Below are positions 14,401 through 26,200 of a stretch of 64,000 bases of DNA, in pieces (the first letter of the stretch is position 1; every line of letters begins with the position of its first letter). The stretch is from Rhopalosiphum padi (lineage: Eukaryota; Arthropoda; Insecta; Hemiptera; Aphididae), in assembly GCF_020882245.1 (NCBI RefSeq), contig NC_083597.1:28374652-28438651 (forward strand). Direction: 5' to 3'. The notes beneath the pieces are model-generated. The model did not search any database. It saw only the letters and a list, made by a program, of their open reading frames with translations, and had not been told where the DNA came from. A program made the position numbers and the translations under genes.

Positions 14401-17063
14401 AGTATGGAATTAGAGATCGTAAAGCTACCAATCTTCTTGAAAACAACTGCAAGAAGAATGGTCCGTCAATCAAAAATTATATTTTTGAATGTTTTTTACA
14501 AGATATAAAAAAAACATTTTTGTAAGAAATTAAAGAAATATGAACAACTGTTAACAAACAGGCTATTTAAAATGGGACAACTGTCAACCAGCAGGCTATT
14601 GAGCAGGTTAGTAACGCAAGTTTGTAGATTTGTATATATGGTTTTTTTGGTAGATAGCATAGGACATGTGTACATAGATTTGTGTAGATATCATTTTTTT
14701 GGTAGATAGCATACGGACACGTGTGCCAATTCTTTTTATCTTTTTACCTTTGCATTTTTAAAAATACATAAAAATTAATTAAATGTATTATGTATACTTA
14801 TGTATATATCAGTGATTTTCAACCGGTGTGCCGCGAGTGCTATTGAAGTGTACTGTGGGAAATCTATTAATAGTTTTATTTAAGTATTTATTTGTATATA
14901 TTGGTATATATGTGTCGCGAAAATTTTGTAAGAGATTAAATGTGCCACATGGTTAGAAAGGTTGAAAACTACTGGTATATATGTATAAATAACTTAAAAA
15001 AATAAATCAATATTTTATTTCTATAATATTATATTTCTCCCTCTACAAAATTGGACACCCCTAAATAGCGGACAAAATTTCAGCGGCAGAGGGTGTCGGT
15101 TTTATTTAGAGGTTTCACTGTACTTACTATTTTAATAACACAAAAATATTATAAATATATTGAATATAAAATGTATTTTCTTTGAATTAAAAATAAATGC
15201 TGGAAGTATAAAAAAAATACTCACTGAAAAATATTGACATGAATTCCCTACCAAAGCTTGAAGTTCGTTCAGATCTGCACTAACCTAAAATGTTATAATT
15301 ATTGTTATTTAAGAAATAATGTTAACTTTAATGAAACAAAATAAAGGTGGTATCAATTAATATTTTCTAATTTAATTTAAAATTGTGTTTCTTTTTTTTT
15401 AACTTGTAATGATTAAGATAAATATAAAATATTAATTCCATATTTTTAAAGCATTATATAGATACCTATTTATTTTAAGTAAATAAAAAGTTTTCAACTA
15501 AAATAATTGTACTAGTTAATAATTAATATTAATTCATACCTTGTGCCATTCACCATCCATTACATGATGGCGAAATTGAGTGGCAGCAGGATGTTCCAAA
15601 CAACATCCAGATTCTTGCATTAACACTTCTGCAGTTTGACTAAAATTTAAATTTAAAAAAAACTATAATTAACAAAATACATATTTTTTTTATATATTTA
15701 TTTGATATGCTAACTTATTATCAAATTGGGATTAATTTATGTTGCAACTGTAGCTAATACAACCATATTTGCCACCAGTAACAACCCTACAATCACCAGC
15801 CAATAAATCCAAACCGTAGTTCATTTTCATATAACTTGGTTTAACAAGACTATCTTAAAATTAAGTATCAGAATCTTATGATGGTCAAAACACCTATGTT
15901 ACTCATCATAGACGCAATTTGAGTTTTAAATTTGAAGTGGGGTGATTATAATTTTCATTTATGTACTGTGTGTATGCTCCCTGAGATATACAAATCATTT
16001 TGGGGGGGGGGCTATGATTGATTTTAAGGGGGCTTAGTCCGCCTCTCAAATTGCGCTTATGGTACTCACCACGAGCATTAATACAATTAACTAAACAACA
16101 AATGTATCTGATAATAACATAATTATGGCTTAAAATCAACATATCAAATGAATAACTCATTATTATATTAGTCTTTTGTGTCCTAAACTTCAAGTCAACC
16201 AAATAATCTTCACCTACAACCTCAAATCAAGATTTTTAATTGATATATGTAAGTACTTTGGAATATAACAAATAAACTATTTCACAATGATCTCCAATTT
16301 AAATTATAAACAAAACAGCTATCACAATTTATAAAAGATATGGTCAACTAAAATCAATACAAATCTCCTCACCTCCTACTAGCTACGTACAGTTTAACTA
16401 AATGTCTCAAATGCAGCTGATGAAGAGACCTACTTAACAACCAAAATTTAAAACTCAAATATAAAATTGTATAATAATTTAACTTTATAAAGGAAACCCT
16501 ACTGAGTCTTCCTACAAGTTATGCAATATATACTAAACTGTCCTTCTATTGACAGTATGTATTATAAAATAAGATAGTATTATAAATTGTCTTAATATAG
16601 CGATGTTTGCATTACTGCTTATTAGTAATATTAACTGTCCATTTTCTGAAATTAAAGACTAAAATAAACTGTAGATACCTTCTACCTATTTTTTATAATG
16701 GGCCAGTGATTTTTCTCATTTTATTTTATGAAACTATAGAAACTTTATAGAAACTACAGGTTAATTTTGTTTATTACCTATACGGTCTTAAGTTAATAAT
16801 TTAAACAAAATTTAAATATCGCAATATAGTATAAGTTATTTTTCAAATAATTAGAAATGTCTAAATAACACTTACTTAAGCCCGATAAGCTTTAAATGTT
16901 GACCTATTAGACGAACGATCTCCTGGCTTGACTTGCCCTTAATATTACAGCTATTACTTTGTTCCTGACCATCTCCATTGGCTGATCCATTAACGGTGGA
17001 ACTGGATGATGGCTGATCCACCGATCCATTGTGTTGCAAACACCCATTGGTTGGCTGCAACAT
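11461..17063 (-). CDS. WDR26: WD repeat-containing protein 26 (GID7-type subunit of the CTLH E3 ligase)
   Basis: Eleven coding exons on the minus strand: 16876-17063, 15540-15639, 15225-15284, 13255-13391, 13011-13145, 12772-12891, 12555-12693, 12237-12497, 12014-12159, 11745-11953 and 11461-11687. Splice phases all agree and give 573 aa. WDR26 (yeast Gid7) is a subunit of the GID/CTLH ubiquitin ligase. Residues 1-45 are Ser/Asn/Gly-rich. A LisH motif follows (SSQEIVRLIGQHLKLIGLNQ, about 45-64), then a CTLH segment (RHHVMDGEWHKVSADLNEL to YLEYLEDGKVLDALHVLR), then WD40 repeats from about residue 255 to near the C-terminus (for example EVWFCRFSPNGKKLATGSKD and VTCVSWNPVYHQMLASVSDD). The human protein is 661 aa; most of the difference is at the N-terminus. 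The start is the first in-frame ATG, 17063. The frame stays open upstream to a TAG near 17195 without another ATG. Intron 3 is filled by nested transposons. Confidence 0.93.
13703..14727 (+). mobile_element. Merlin DNA transposon with 8-bp target duplication
   Basis: The left end ggcacacgtgtcgtatgcta and the inverse of the right end (ggcacacgtgtccgtatgct) match over about 26 bases with one indel. The 8-mer aattcttt is duplicated exactly at 13695-13702 and 14728-14735. Merlin elements, related to bacterial IS1016/IS1595, make 8-9 bp duplications, so size, ends and encoded protein agree. A motif tatgctatctac recurs just inside both ends, probably subterminal transposase sites. The element sits inside a pogo-like element, so it inserted later. 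Confidence 0.88.
13959..14525 (+). pseudogene. Decayed Merlin (IS1595/ISXO2-like) transposase
   Basis: From ATG 13959 the frame reads 189 codons to a TAA ending at 14525, interrupted by in-frame stops at about 14310 and 14364. The N-terminal part (MSTLGELYRKIIFNDETCIQ) fits the start of Merlin transposases. The C-terminal part contains the second half of the DDE/DDN fold: PETTIYSDEWRAYSTL, TVNHSKNFID, and after the second stop TIECLWKHMK. The middle is missing: residues expected between the N-terminal zinc-binding-like region and the second Asp, including the first catalytic Asp, are deleted. The product cannot be an active transposase. It lies sense on +, opposite to the host gene WDR26. Confidence 0.82.
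14810..14974. mobile_element. hAT-type MITE with perfect 8-bp duplication, nested
   Basis: Ends cagtgattttcaacc and ggttgaaaactactg are 15-bp inverted repeats with one mismatch, a typical hAT terminus. The 8-mer gtatatat is repeated exactly at 14802-14809 and 14975-14982. The 165-bp element lies inside the pogo-like host element but outside the Merlin element. Confidence 0.9.
15907..16061. mobile_element. hAT-like MITE (WDR26 intron 1)
   Basis: Left end catagacgcaatttgag and right end ctcaaattgcgcttatg are 17-bp inverted repeats with a single mismatch. The flanking 8-mers ttactcat and gtactcac match at 6 of 8, consistent with an aged duplication. The body includes a 10-G run. An open frame read through it on the minus strand is an artefact of the element and flanking intron. 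Confidence 0.68.
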
Positions 17064-17221
17064 GGTCTCTTCCGTATCCAAGTGCCTTTTCTTACGCGGT
17101 GGTGGAACAAGCCCACCGTCATCAGAATCGCCACTCGAGGCCAGTCTTGCTACGCGATGGCAAGATTTAAACGCTTTTCCCTCCTCTACGATAATCTATT
17201 ATTGGACTACGACACATCAAA

Positions 17222-17475
17222 TCTAAAATAATGAATGCATCGATAAACATAATATTATATTATGTATTCTTGTTTCTTTTTTTTTATTTATTGCATTTTT
17301 ACCCTCAACAGCTGTGCGAGATAAACATTAAACACACACATACGCGCGCGCGCAAACGTACACGCTAGTACGCTACACACATACCTTTGTTTTGGATTTC
17401 TTCGTCCTTGAAATCGTCGTATCACTAGGGTAACTATAATCTACAGTAACAAGTCCGAAATATAATATAAGTGAA
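17222..17475 (-). promoter_or_regulatory. Probable 5' end of the WDR26-like gene: non-coding exon, 5'UTR intron, TATA-like region
   Basis: On the minus strand a splice acceptor (tttattttag-like) ends at 17223, and a good donor, G|GTATGT, lies at 17379-17384, so a 5'UTR intron of about 160 bp and an upstream non-coding exon starting near 17450 are likely. TTATATTATA about 17458-17470 on the minus strand could be a TATA-like element. A short upstream frame begins ATGTGTCGT near 17217 and ends at a TAA near 17170. These are inferences from splice motifs only. Confidence 0.45.
17332..17354. repeat. Alternating CA / CG purine-pyrimidine tract
   Basis: The tract runs acacacacatacgcgcgcg and continues cgca. 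It is an almost perfect purine-pyrimidine alternation with a CG core, the classical type of sequence able to adopt left-handed Z-DNA. It sits in the proposed WDR26 5'UTR intron, roughly 100 bases downstream of the presumed transcription start. Confidence 0.75.
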
Positions 17476-18486
17476 TAAAACTTAAAAGCCTTAAATGTAG
17501 ACGAATATGGCTACAAAAATACCTTTAAACTGTTAATTATAATAATTGGAGCTTTGAAGATGCATCATGCACTATACCTGAATTTATTATTATTATATTA
17601 ATTTATTTTGGTTTTTCTTTTTTTTTTACGCAACAAAATTGAATATCAGATGACGGCAGACGGACCATAACAAGTCGTTAAGGAGAAAATAATATTTTAT
17701 CATGAGAAATGATATGATGATATTTTATTATACACTGATGAACGATTTACTTAACCTCAAAATTTTTCTAATATTATTATCATCGACTAGTGACTACGGA
17801 GTAAAAGCTAATGTCACCAATAAAGCACTGTAGAACCACTATTCACTTATTCAGTGAGGCAGTGAACGTGTTATATTTGGTGATATACATTTAAACCACA
17901 CAATAATAAACTAATAATATATAGAGAAGCTATACCGTATACTATACTACATACTGATTTAAACACTGTTAATATTTAATTTCATAAGATTTATAAACTA
18001 TTTTTACATATTAAGTTAACCAGTCAGTCCAGTCTCCAGTCTAAACTTTAACATCTTTGTAAAACACTATTTATATTTTATATTTATTACTTGAATAATT
18101 GATTACCTTTCCTATTACTTTTTTACCGGGACTTGTAGCCTGTAAGCAGCTAGTGAACACCAGGATTGAGCTACACCAGCCCTCGGTTTTTCCCTATCAA
18201 TCCGTAATAATTTTATATTATACACAACTAATTATTTATACATTTAAAATAAACGAAAGTCTAAACATCTTGTAAATTACTATTTTTATTTATTTTCTCA
18301 AATATTAAAACATGAGTTAAGTTTTAATAACAAAATATATTACCTTTAAGAAGTTTTCTTCATAATGGTTTATTACTAGTCATTTTTCATATTAATATTC
18401 GTATTATAAAGAATATAATTTGTGGTTTTTCGGTAGAATATCCGTACATGCCAAACAATCCAATATTTGGCTAATTGTTATTCTAG

Positions 18487-18560
18487 AGGTGCCTAGTGAG
18501 GAAGAATTAAAGACATTTTTAAATGATCAATTACCCGAAAACAGGCAAAACAGCAATTAA
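18487..18560 (+). other. Possible terminal exon or gene relic, unidentified
   Basis: A plausible acceptor (attgttattctag) precedes a 74-base open stretch ending in TAA at 18558-18560. In the frame with two leading bases it reads VPSEEELKTFLNDQLPENRQ and a few more residues. The balanced, charged composition is unlike neighbouring AT-driven frames, which suggests real or former coding sequence. I cannot assign a family, and no matching upstream exon is evident on the plus strand nearby. It may be a pseudogene fragment. Confidence 0.25.
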
Positions 18561-20452
18561 ATAATTGTTAATAATAACCTAATATAAATACTGTTACGTC
18601 CTGACTCGTCGATTCATGCATGAACGCAGGAATAAAAACGTGATGTTTAAAGTATACCTACAGTGCAATTTTTAAAGGAATTTTTACTAGGTGACAAAAA
18701 AATAAATGGTCAATTATAGTATTGTAGATTTGTAGAATTATTTCATGCTCACCCAGTCTTTACAAATAAAGTCAACTATATAAGCGACAAAATGTTTTCT
18801 TTTGTGTCGCCTTATTTACTAGTTTAAAAATGTATAACATAGTTTTTATTTAACATTTACTTAAAATAGTTAAAATATAAAAATACAATATTAAAATATA
18901 AGGTGATGAACTGTGTTACAACCTGCCTTTGAGTTTTAAACATCTAAGATGTAGGTACTGAGCTACCTAACCGTTTGCGATCAGAGGTAGTGAGATCTAC
19001 GGAACTAGTAGATAGTCTCCCTTTTATGAATTCCGGAAAAAAGAACAATTTTTAAAAATATTATTATATTAAGTATATTAAATGATTATGAAAATTGAAA
19101 AATGATTACTTACTACATAGGTACATATTTACATGATGTCATGATCCGTATGCATACACATAGAAATTGTCTACATTGAACTCTTTAAAAACGGTGGTGT
19201 TAAATGTATAATATTTAATATAATTTTTAAAAATATTAAAATATAAAAATATATTTCTTTTAAAAAATATTGTTTTCTTATTGCATACAATTATGTGAAA
19301 AAATATAAAAATATATATCTTTCATTCTTCGTCTTTACTCTTTATATAGGTTACCTAGTATATTTGTATATATATATTTTTTTTTTTATTAGAAAAGAAA
19401 ATGTACAATCTGTAAATATATTAACAATAAGTAATTATGATGGTTTTTATGTACAAGGCTTGATGACGTGAATGAAGAGGGTATCCATTGCAGTGACACT
19501 ACTTCAATAACTTCGTACATTATACTATAGAGTAAAATACATTTTGATTACAATATTTCAACAATGTACATTATAATATAATTATTTTAGTTTTTTTATG
19601 AACAAATGTTACCAGCAACATTCTAAAAGTTTTTATATTATATATTTATTTTACTTGTAAAATTATAATATGATATTATCCTAAATTGATAAATAACTAA
19701 TAATAATAATTTTATATTTACAAATTTTTTTGGGGGATAATTATTTTTATTCAATTTTTATGTGTACATGTAAATGTGTGTAAGTAATCATTTTTTTAAT
19801 TTTCATTAGCAATTGATGTATTTAAAATTTTTAAAAATTGTCTTTTTTACCGATTGCCCCCTTTTATATCATTTTTGTATTCTCATCGACATATGACTCA
19901 TATCCTTATCCTTATTAACTTTTTCGAGAAGAGATTTGTGAAACAATACTTTAATGATCTATGATTAAAATAATACAATGTCCATAACGCTCCTCGTCCG
20001 GACCCTAACATGACGCCTCTTATTGCCTCATAAAACGTGTCAGTGTGTCACCACACTATTTGAAATGTGTGTTTATATTTTTATAGTATTCACTAACCAA
20101 ATTCAAATATTCAATCTTATACATGTTGCGTAGGGTATACGTAACAAACACGATTAAAAATAGTTTACTATCTTTAATCGTGGTAACAAATAACAATACT
20201 TAAGAGTTAAGAGTCTTAATCTAATTATAATCCAAGACCGCGGTCCGCATTAATAACAGTAAGTACTAAAGACGACACAAAATTACGGAATTCTATACAA
20301 GTTGCTAAATACCAGTGCTAAAACAATAAAACCGAAACAATAAAAAGTGCAAAGGAATTTTTATGTAACCAATTTGCCAATAATTAATCAAATATTCAAA
20401 TATTTTACTTCAATCAAGAACTTTTTTAAATGTATGAAATCTACAAGATAAA

Positions 20453-20568
20453 ATTAAAGTAATAAAATGTAACATACTAACATTGAAGGTATTTTCAAAA
20501 ATAAAATATAATTAAAGTAATAAAATGTAACATACTAACATTGAAGGTATTTTCAAAAATAAAATATA
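20453..20568. repeat. Perfect 58-bp tandem duplication (two copies)
   Basis: Copies at 20453-20510 and 20511-20568 begin attaaagtaataaaatgtaa and end aaaataaaatata. They are identical, so the duplication is recent or an assembly artefact. Confidence 0.92.
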
Positions 20569-22850
20569 AAAACCTTTTGTGACGAATTTATTGGTTTGTA
20601 TGCAACAGATAAACTTCCGTATCCTATAAACTTTACAGACCTAAAAATTGTATGAATTATCTAAAATTAAACAATTCTAATTTTTTTTTTTTTTGTATTA
20701 AACTGATACAAGCATATGCCAAACTATATAGTCTAGTACTTTAGTCTATATCTAACAGTATAACATCACATCTTAGTTGTAGACCAAAACGTGACATGTC
20801 CTGATGGCTGCTGTTACACTATATACTAAAAACAAATAAATAATCTTACTATTCAAGATTTCAAGAGATAAAATTATAGAAAATAGTAGAATGTATATTA
20901 TTACGTATATAAAATCTATACCTATTACTCTAAATAGCACTGGAACTTCAACTTTCGATTACAGACCAACCAGTAACTAAATTTTTTACCATTTAATTTT
21001 ATTATTAAGAATTACGATTTATTTTTAATAATATTATTAGAGGTGAACATGAAGTAATTCGTAGAAGTAATGTTATCTTATACTATTAATATTGACTATT
21101 TATTTAAAAAAAAATATTTATTTACCACACAGTGGAAATTCCTTAAAAAATTAATTATATAGGTATGCAATGCGTCTGTAAATACTGTATTGATAGAAAA
21201 AAAAATGAAATAATAAATGTGCTGCGGAAGACGTGTAGTTTTAAGGGAAAAAATAAAATCATATTGTACAGAGTTATTTAAATATGAATAAATGATAATA
21301 TTTTAAATTATCTGAAAACAAAAGTTAACTGACCTAAAAAATTAAAAAAAACTGTTTTTTTTTATATATATTAAAAAAAAGATTTTAAGACGTTTCTGAC
21401 AAATTTTACTTATTAAATAATTTATACATTTTTTTTAATTACCCATGTGACCATGTATTAGTATTATTGTCATTTAAACATAAAATTGATTATTAAAAAT
21501 AAATATATTCAATTATATTGGTTGCCTAATTGTCAATGAAATAATGAAAACTTATCTCAAATATATTTCAAAAATTTTCTAACTATCTATTTAAATTTTA
21601 TTGAAGACCTTCATAAAAATAATGATAAAATAACCTTTAAAAAGTAAAACCACAATTAAAGATACTTAAGTATAATATGTTTAATTTTACTCAGGAGTCG
21701 GGACACTCAGCTGTCAAAATTTCTTCCACTATTCAGTGGGAATAAATTTTTATAATTCATAAAGGGCTTAATGTATAAAAGTAAAAATCCGCTAGGTTAA
21801 CTTAAATTATAAAATTATTATTTAATGTTTTAATAATATTAATAATTTTAATATTTTAACAATACAATTATTAAATTTGGTTTTTGAATGAGTTTTTTAT
21901 TGTTATACTAGTGTGGACGTGTTTTTCTATGATCATTATTTTTAAATTAAGTTTAAAATATGTTTTTTCTCTTCACAGGCATTTCCATTGTAAAGTAGTA
22001 AAAAATATCCCAATTCCTCAAAAAACATCCATTAGGGAAAATGTAAACATATTACATATATTAAAGTTGGAATAAATATTGAATATTATAAATAAAAATT
22101 ATTTAGTTAATTGTTATGAATCTTATTATAGTAAGCAACTTGTACTTTTAGGTTCTCCTAATCTTACCCAGTTCTATTATTAAACATGGCAATGCACAAA
22201 TTATGCACAATAATTTGACTCCGCCACTCAGGGTAAACAAATGAGGAACAAACTATACATAATCAAAAAATTGAATAGGCAATGCGAAACTGTCTCATAA
22301 AAAGGTCTAAATTATCAATAGTGACCACTGATCAACTAGTTGGTACCAAGTTTTAATAATTGACGGCGACGAAACAGTTGATAGAATCATTGGTTTCAGG
22401 CAACATTAACACAGGAGTACAAGACCATCAATCATCATGATCTTAAATAATTTTTTCAAGACCGTCATACAATCTCTTCGGTACTATAAAATTCTGTATT
22501 ATGTTGATATATCCTGATATAATGACACCCATCTGCTAACTGCTACAAGTATCATATCTACTAAACATCAAATTCTAGTCCGTAGAACACTAACATCGTG
22601 CTATTACAGTATTACCTACATCTATTCTGTGATCATGTAAAGCCTCCAAACAAATGTAAGCAAATCGAATCGATCTACTTTCGCTTCTATCGTGTTCTAT
22701 GCATGTCGCATAATAAAAAAAAAGTTGGGTAAAAAGTTTTTTCTTGTCGTGGTTGTCTTCTATTCTACGATTGTATCTATATAGCCTGTAGAATGTAGAT
22801 TAGACTATTACTGGTCTATTAGAGATTTAGAGAACCGTAGTAACGACACC

Positions 22851-22894
22851 CAAGGTGGATTGATATGTTTATATTTTTTTATCAAACCACCTTG
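22851..22894. repeat. Short hairpin upstream of the ACBD3-like gene
   Basis: caaggtggattgata (22851-22865) pairs with tatcaaaccaccttg (22880-22894), a 15-bp stem with one mismatch and a 14-base T-rich loop. It lies about 325 bases before the ATG of the ACBD3-like gene. It could be the remnant of a tiny inverted-repeat element or a structural element; function is unknown. Confidence 0.7.
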
Positions 22895-23218
22895 CGTACA
22901 CCACCACACAAACAATTATTTTCAGAGATAAGTGTAAAGAACCACACTGTATATTGTGATTATTTTACATTATCATTATATTTTATCAAATGTAATTTAA
23001 TATCAATACATCGTTCTTGTTTACCTATATATTAATATATCATAGTTTTAGCCGATTATAAAATATATTATTCGTATTGTAATATAGTGTATTTATAAAA
23101 TTGTGCTCATGTAATACATTTCATATGAAATACAAATCATATTCACCATCAAATCGTTATTCGTTAAACAAAATTGCAGTTTAATCATCTCTTTAATTAA
23201 TATTATCTTATTTAAAAG

Positions 23219-26200
23219 ATGTGTAATAATACCAAAGAAGAAGACATTGTTGAAAAATGGGGTTTGCCATTGAAAGAATTATATACATTGGCGCTTAAGT
23301 TTTTCAAGGGTATGTCAAAAGTTTTTTTTAATGTAAGAAATGTCACTCATTCCATTAGTTTAAGACACAACTTGACTATATTTAAATTTTGATACATAAA
23401 AATTCTTAATAAATTAGTTGGTATCCTTTGCTTGTTTTAATTTTTTCTTTTTTTTCTATAACTTTTATTTGAAATACATAATCTGTAATTATAGTTACAA
23501 TAAGTATAGAGAGAAGAACCAAGGCATGAAAGCTTGAGAAGAGTAGCTACCTAACGGTAACACTCAGACGTGATATAACTTAATATGATTGTATATTTTT
23601 AATTTTACTTAAAAAAAAAAAAAGTTAATTTATTCCTAAATCTGGAGTACCAATCTATTTTCTCGAATATAAATATAATTTATTAATTTTTTGGAATTAT
23701 TGGAAAAGTATTTAGAATCATATGTTTATTACTAGTTATTGCTACTTACTTATTATTTTGCTTTTTCTTCATTCAAATATATTTTTTTAATAGTTTTGGT
23801 GATCTTTCTAATCAATCATCAATATTTATACTGTTCCCTAAATTTGTCTTTCTTAAATATATTTTAAATCTTTACAAATAGTACATTAGTACCTAACTAC
23901 CATAATTTATAAATTATATACCGTATATACTTATGATTAAAATGTCAATGTACTTAAGTATTACTTCTGTTTTCTTTTGTATTTAACAAAAAATAAAATT
24001 AACAATTTTTTATATTTTGAAAATAGTCATAATTACTTTATTATTTATTATTTTGTAGAAAAAGAAGGTAAAGCTATACATTTTACTTATGACGATAAAT
24101 TAAAACTTGTTGCATATACACGTCAAGTTAGTCATGGAAAGTTAGATGAATCAAAATTGCCACCTTTAGGTGTATTTGATGTTATTGGAAGAGACCGGAG
24201 GTAAATCAAATCTATATTGATACTTCAGATATTTGTATTTAAGAATATCAAAATTGTATAGATTAGCGTGGCAAGCACTTGGTGACATGTCAACAGAAAA
24301 CTCAATGGTTAATTTTGTTAAATTGGTGAATAAAGAATGTATTTTATTCAAACATACTGTTGAAGCATATAAAGCTGATTTGATTGAACAGAAACGGATT
24401 ACGTAACTATTATTTAGTAATGCTATTAAAATTATATTTATATACTATAATTTAATTTGTATAATATTTAAGTGATGAAAATATGAAAAAAGAACAAGAA
24501 GAGCTAGAAAAACAACTTGCATTAATGGAATTAAAACAAAAAGACGAAGAAGAAAGGTGTAGACAAGAAAATACCAAGTAATTAAAATATTTATATTGAA
24601 TACAATTTTTGTAAAGATTCTAATTTATTAATTAATATTTTAGACAACTCATTCAAGAAGCTTTAAATAAGCAGACCTATAGCCAGTTTTTAACTTATGC
24701 TCAAAATCAATTTCCAAATAATCCAGATGAAGTAATGATTTATTATTTATTAACTAATTTATTTAATGTTTTTTTTAAATAGAGTACAAATATTTGGTGC
24801 TCTTGTTATTAGTGGCGCACACTAGAGGGTTCTAAGGTAGCAGTTGCTACCTCTGAAATTATTGACTTAAAATTTTTATGGTACTTTCATGCAAATATGA
24901 TATTTAAATTGACACAGGCACTGTTATTAATACATTTGACAATTATAGCACCTTATAAAAAAAGCATTATTGTACTAATTTCCATTTATTTATTATACAG
25001 CAGTATGTAACAGTGCCTCAGTGAGCATACATTTAATTATTAAGCCTGGAAATAATCATATTAAAAATAAAATAATAATATTTGTTATTATTGAAGTTTT
25101 ACTTATAGTAAACCATTTATATTTTATATATTTTAATATTAAGTTTAAATAAAAAAATTGTATATAAATTGTAATTTTAAATTTAATATATTATAAATAT
25201 TAAAGTTATAATTATTAATAAGGCTTAGTTAGAAGATGTCAGTTAAGAGGGTGTGGTGGCAAAGCCTCCATGGATCTGTTTTTTGAAGGCAATTTGGTGG
25301 GTGGTATATTTTTCATTGAACATGTTACCCCTATTTATATTTGAGTGTGTATCACTCAGTAGCGCAATTATAGGGATTGTTGGGTGTACAATTCACAGGG
25401 GCCCCTAGATTAAAAATTTCATGTACGATATTCCGATATTCCTACTATAATCTGTAATATACACAAATTATATTATTAGTTTTAATATAATAAATAATAT
25501 TATGGCTTTACTCTTTTGAATTTAGTGAAACCACTTAAGTGTATCTTAACACAGATAATACACTAGTACAGTATAGGGACCGGAATGCGAGCATAGAGTA
25601 TAGAAAATACCAGTTTGGGAAACGCTGATATAAGCAATTGATGAATTTTTAAGTATCTACAGTTATTCGCAACAAAATAATAACATAATGTTTCATAGAA
25701 ATCATAATTTTACTCTTAGTTATACTACTATTTTGTTAAAATTTAAACTTATGATAATTATAAAAAATATTTATGAAATTACGTTAAAATTTTTTTTTTT
25801 AATTTAGTAATAACTTACCTATAAGAAACTTTGTATTAAAATTTCAATTCTTATGTAAAAATATTAAAAATTCTATACATTTTTAACTTTTATAATAATT
25901 TGTAAGTTTTTACAATTTTTTCAAATTTCTTACTTTAAATACTTATTAAAAAGTATTGTGACTTTGTATTTTCGATATTTCTATGTTGGTGTATAAATAG
26001 CTTATTATAATCGTACAGTAGCCGTACAAAAAAATTTTAAAATATATGATAGACATAACATTAATCCTTAAAATGGAATAAAAATCAAAAAAACAACAAA
26101 TTTATTAGATCGCCTATTAGAAAAGGAATGGTGCTGGTAAATTAATGCAGTACACAATAATTTATTAAAATTCGATTGGGGTAAAGTAAAATCTATTATT

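Larger units (their letters stand above)
13455..15120. mobile_element. Pogo/Tigger-like element split by two later insertions (WDR26 intron 3)
   Basis: The ends are cagtgaaacctc at 13455 and gaggtttcactg ending at 15120, a perfect 12-bp inverted repeat continuing imperfectly inward (blocks such as 'ggacacc' and 'agcggac'). TA flanks both ends (13453-13454 and 15121-15122). The 1666-bp span includes a Merlin element (13703-14727) and a hAT MITE (14810-14974); without them and their duplications about 460 bp remain, so the host element was itself a MITE. No pogo transposase is visible. Confidence 0.87.
17476..23218. other. Intergenic region between divergent WDR26-like and ACBD3-like genes
   Basis: The region is about 5.7 kb of AT-rich DNA. 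The two flanking genes are transcribed away from each other. I find no convincing gene. Contents worth noting are listed separately: an exon-like stretch at 18487-18560, a 58-bp tandem duplication at 20453-20568, and a hairpin at 22851-22894. Poly-A/T and TA tracts are frequent. Other open frames, for example 21884-22075, are AT-biased with no recognisable motif. Confidence 0.6.

Noticed and set aside
16907..17134. Second minus-strand frame overlapping WDR26 exon 1
   Set aside because: Out-of-phase shadow of the exon; only the other frame continues into the LisH motif and joins exon 2.
17029..17231. Two plus-strand frames opposite WDR26 exon 1
   Set aside because: Antisense shadows of a GC-richer coding exon with no recognisable product.
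24816..24925. Candidate hAT element starting tggcgcacactag in ACBD3 intron 5
   Set aside because: The proposed flanking repeats (ttattag and ttattaa) do not sit at consistent distances from the ends, so borders are not credible.
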